Of a DNA stretch of 37,069 nt, positions 35,538 to 37,069 are shown one piece after another. Source of the stretch: an uncultured Flavobacteriales bacterium (GTDB lineage: Bacteria > Bacteroidota > Bacteroidia > Flavobacteriales_D > Sanyastnellaceae); the NCBI GenBank assembly GCA_938074325.1, contig CALJFZ010000047.1, positions 1 through 37,069 on the forward strand. Direction: 5' to 3'. The translations under genes and the position numbers were made by a program. Within the stretch, counting starts at the first letter, position 1. Each line of letters opens with the position of its first letter. The notes beneath the pieces are model-generated. The model did no database searches. It was not told where the DNA came from and saw only the letters and a program-made list of their open reading frames with translations.

Positions 35538-36070
35538 GGTGTTTGTTTTATGGCCCAACGCATGGTTTTGATTCCAATGAGCACCCCCTTTTTGGCGGCG
35601 TCATCGGTGTTGATCTCGTACCGAATGCGGTTGTTCAAAGCGACAAAATTGATCACCGCGCCTTGTTGCAATCCATCGGGTGCGTCACTCACCAACACGG
35701 TGGGCGTGTCTCGGACAGCATCGGCCAAGTTCCGAAGCTCTGCTCCGCCTTCGTCGCAATAAACCAAATGGTGGAACTCATCCGCAGGCATCTGAGACAC
35801 ATCGCTGTATCCATTGACATGAAGCGGCTGGGCACCGACCATTTTCATCGCGTATTTGTCAACCAGTTCCTCGTACAAGCGATCATTCCCAATGATGGTC
35901 AAGTGGAAGTCACCGCTCTTGACCTCCTCCGGCCATTCATTCGATGCAGCAAAATGGTACAAAAAGTTCGCCTTGGTCACAGCACGCGTGTCGGTATCGT
36001 CCATGCTGTCGCTTTGGCCCCATGCCCATCCGGTCATCACCAACGCCAAAACCAACATACAGCCGCGCAT
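35534..36070 (-). CDS. YfiR-like (DUF4154) periplasmic protein
   Basis: A 178-residue secreted protein: signal peptide (MRGCMLVLALVMTGWAWGQ), then AVTKANFLYHFAASNEWPEE, which matches the start of the YfiR/HmsC-like family (usually KaafiynfakfteWP), DFHLTIIGND, and the C-terminal VGVLIGIKTMRWA-type end (KKGVLIGIKTMRWAIKQ). In Pseudomonas YfiR is a periplasmic inhibitor of the HAMP-GGDEF enzyme YfiN. The start ATG 36070 gives a clean signal peptide; a GTG at 36127 extends it by 19 polar residues. It is coupled to the TPR-like gene by ATGA overlap. Confidence 0.8.
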   Translation of the reverse strand: MRGCMLVLALVMTGWAWGQSDSMDDTDTRAVTKANFLYHFAASNEWPEEVKSGDFHLTIIGNDRLYEELVDKYAMKMVGAQPLHVNGYSDVSQMPADEFHHLVYCDEGGAELRNLADAVRDTPTVLVSDAPDGLQQGAVINFVALNNRIRYEINTDDAAKKGVLIGIKTMRWAIKQTP

Positions 36071-36137
36071 GCTCGCCCTTCTCGAAAAAATGCACGGCCC
36101 GGCATATGGATGTTGGATTGCGTACACTGCTTAGAAA

Positions 36138-36632
36138 TCAGGCGCCTTCGATGCTTGTAATGTCACGGTCGAAGAGATACATCGCACCCTTGTCTCCGCC
36201 TGCCAAGGCGAGTTTATCCAATAATTTCCTCGCCAATCCTTCCTCTTCAATTTGTTCGGCTACGTACCACTGCATGAAGTTGTGCGTGGTGTAATCCTTC
36301 AAACTCAGGCATGTATCCACAACATCATTGATGCTGGCCGTCACACGGGTTTCGTGCTCCAAAATCAACTCGAAGATGTGTTCCAGGCCTTTGAATTCCG
36401 TTTGGCTGACACTCAAGGATGGGACCAATGCCGTTCCACCACGCTCGTTCACGAAGCGCATGAGCTTCAACATATGTTGACGCTCTTCTTCTGCATGGGT
36501 GTAGAGAAATGCTGCCGTTCCATCGAATCCGTTGGTCTCAGCCCATACAGCCATGGCGAGGTAGGCATGGCTGCTCTGGCCCTCCAGCGTAATTTGGGCA
36601 TTCAGTGCGCCCTCGATTTTATCGTGTAGCAT
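36138..36632 (-). CDS. ftnA: Ferritin
   Basis: A 164-residue bacterial non-haem ferritin that oxidises and stores iron. Family features: IEGALNAQITLEGQSSHAYLAMAVWAE (Glu of the ferroxidase site), FLYTHAEEERQHMLKLMRFVNERGG (Glu and His ligands), a third helix with LEHETRVTASINDV, and NFMQWYVAEQIEEEGLARKLLDKL (Gln/Glu ligands). Length is typical. ATG 36632 matches the family N-terminus; the frame extends 34 codons upstream. A TACCTTCG box lies 16 bases before it. A GbsR/MarR-type regulator gene is immediately upstream on the same strand. Confidence 0.95.
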   Translation of the reverse strand: MLHDKIEGALNAQITLEGQSSHAYLAMAVWAETNGFDGTAAFLYTHAEEERQHMLKLMRFVNERGGTALVPSLSVSQTEFKGLEHIFELILEHETRVTASINDVVDTCLSLKDYTTHNFMQWYVAEQIEEEGLARKLLDKLALAGGDKGAMYLFDRDITSIEGA

Positions 36633-36647
36633 GGGTGGTGTTTTCTC

Positions 36648-36655
36648 CGAAGGTA
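36648..36655 (-). promoter_or_regulatory. Candidate promoter -7 box for ferritin
   Basis: Minus-strand TACCTTCG, one mismatch from TAnnTTTG and identical to the box before the universal stress protein gene, 15 bases upstream of the ferritin ATG. The closest TTG (36680-36682) is 24 bases away, a little too far. Confidence 0.4.
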
Positions 36656-36684
36656 CGCATCTGCAGAATGGAAATGAAGCAATT

Positions 36685-37069
36685 TTATTTTGTTCGCAAG
36701 GGGCCCAAAATCCAGCGCCACCACCAACGTTCATCCTCCCGCTCTGAGCGCTCCACAGCGATGTTCAGGCGTTGGGCTTGGTCGGCCATTGCATGCAAGC
36801 GATCCAAAAATTTCGCTTGGTTTACATCGCCTTTTACGGGACCTCCCTCTGGGCTCCAATCGACCAGTTGAGCGAAGGGCACCAGCTCCCGTTCCCTGCG
36901 TTTTTTCACGACGGCCAAAAGCATGGCGAACCCATCGGTCTCGGCCACATACCGCACTTGCCGCGTACCCAGCGGTTTGAAGGCGTGCACCAATTTCCAG
37001 TCCACCAACGATTGCAGCATGGTGTGGGCGTTGCCGCGGCTGAGTTGCAATGCGTTCATGGCATCGTCC
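36685..37069 (-). CDS. GbsR/MarR-family transcriptional regulator (5' end cut by window)
   Basis: The last ~128 residues of a winged-helix regulator of the GbsR branch of the MarR superfamily. The recognition-helix region reads DDAMNALQLSRGNAHTMLQSLVDWKLVHAF, very like the SRGN...L..W.LV pattern of GbsR proteins, followed by a wing (LGTRQVRYVAETD) and KKRRERELVPF. The frame is open to base 37069, so the start is outside. It ends with a Trp-rich basic tail (DERWWWRWILGPLR). It precedes ferritin by 52 bases; whether it controls it is unknown. Confidence 0.8.
   Translation of the reverse strand, partial: DDAMNALQLSRGNAHTMLQSLVDWKLVHAFKPLGTRQVRYVAETDGFAMLLAVVKKRRERELVPFAQLVDWSPEGGPVKGDVNQAKFLDRLHAMADQAQRLNIAVERSEREDERWWWRWILGPLRTK

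Noticed and set aside
1-37069. CRISPR arrays, insertion sequences, phage genes, tRNA or rRNA genes
   Set aside because: No regular direct repeats, transposase-like proteins, integrases or cloverleaf sequences were noticed; almost all DNA is in recognised genes.

Overview
The window is chromosomal housekeeping DNA from a member of the Bacteroidota (Bacteroidetes), most likely a Flavobacteriales-type lineage with a GC-rich genome for that phylum. The evidence is the gene order pdxJ / CBS protein - nadK - DUF6089 (PorG-like) - uppS - bamA - two ompH/skp genes - murI, the lack of clear Shine-Dalgarno sites, and several TAnnTTTG promoter boxes typical of the Bacteroidota primary sigma factor. No mobile element, phage gene, CRISPR array, tRNA or rRNA was seen.

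Layout. 1-1649: end of a cell-elongation operon (PBP2 C-terminus, rodA). 1650-1874: a gene-free gap that appears to hold an independent small structured RNA with its own promoter, long hairpin and terminator. 1875-10816, minus strand: an RND/MMPL exporter, rfbA, a polyprenyl synthase and a small unknown gene, then sucA and sucB (2-oxoglutarate dehydrogenase E1 and E2), which have their own promoter. 10957-15321, plus strand: lpd (the E3 that serves SucAB), pabB, tilS and a YhhQ-type queuosine precursor transporter. 15380-20573, plus strand: a DsbD-like reductase with a duplicated N-terminal domain, gmhA, a ComM-type AAA+ protein and a gamma-carbonic-anhydrase-like protein. 20563-28518, minus strand: the envelope operon CBS - nadK - porG-like - uppS - bamA - ompH - ompH - murI. 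28582-30083, plus strand: pdxJ and an alpha/beta hydrolase. 30087-31868, minus strand: a CLC chloride channel/transporter with CBS domains. 31934-32767, plus strand: a tandem universal stress protein. 32774-37069, minus strand: GbsR/MarR-type regulator (cut by the window edge), ferritin, and a three-gene signalling unit (YfiR-like periplasmic protein, TPR-like protein, HAMP-SpoIIE phosphatase).

The genes connect mainly through envelope building (RodA/PBP2, MurI, UppS, BamA, Skp, RfbA, GmhA) and central metabolism (SucA, SucB, Lpd, NadK, PdxJ). The observations most worth follow-up are the small RNA at about 1729-1862, the YfiR-TPR-SpoIIE phosphatase unit, the CLC protein with a GPGVP anion motif and a channel-type valine at the proton-glutamate position, the duplicated DsbD N-terminal domain, and a recurrent TAnnTTCG promoter variant.
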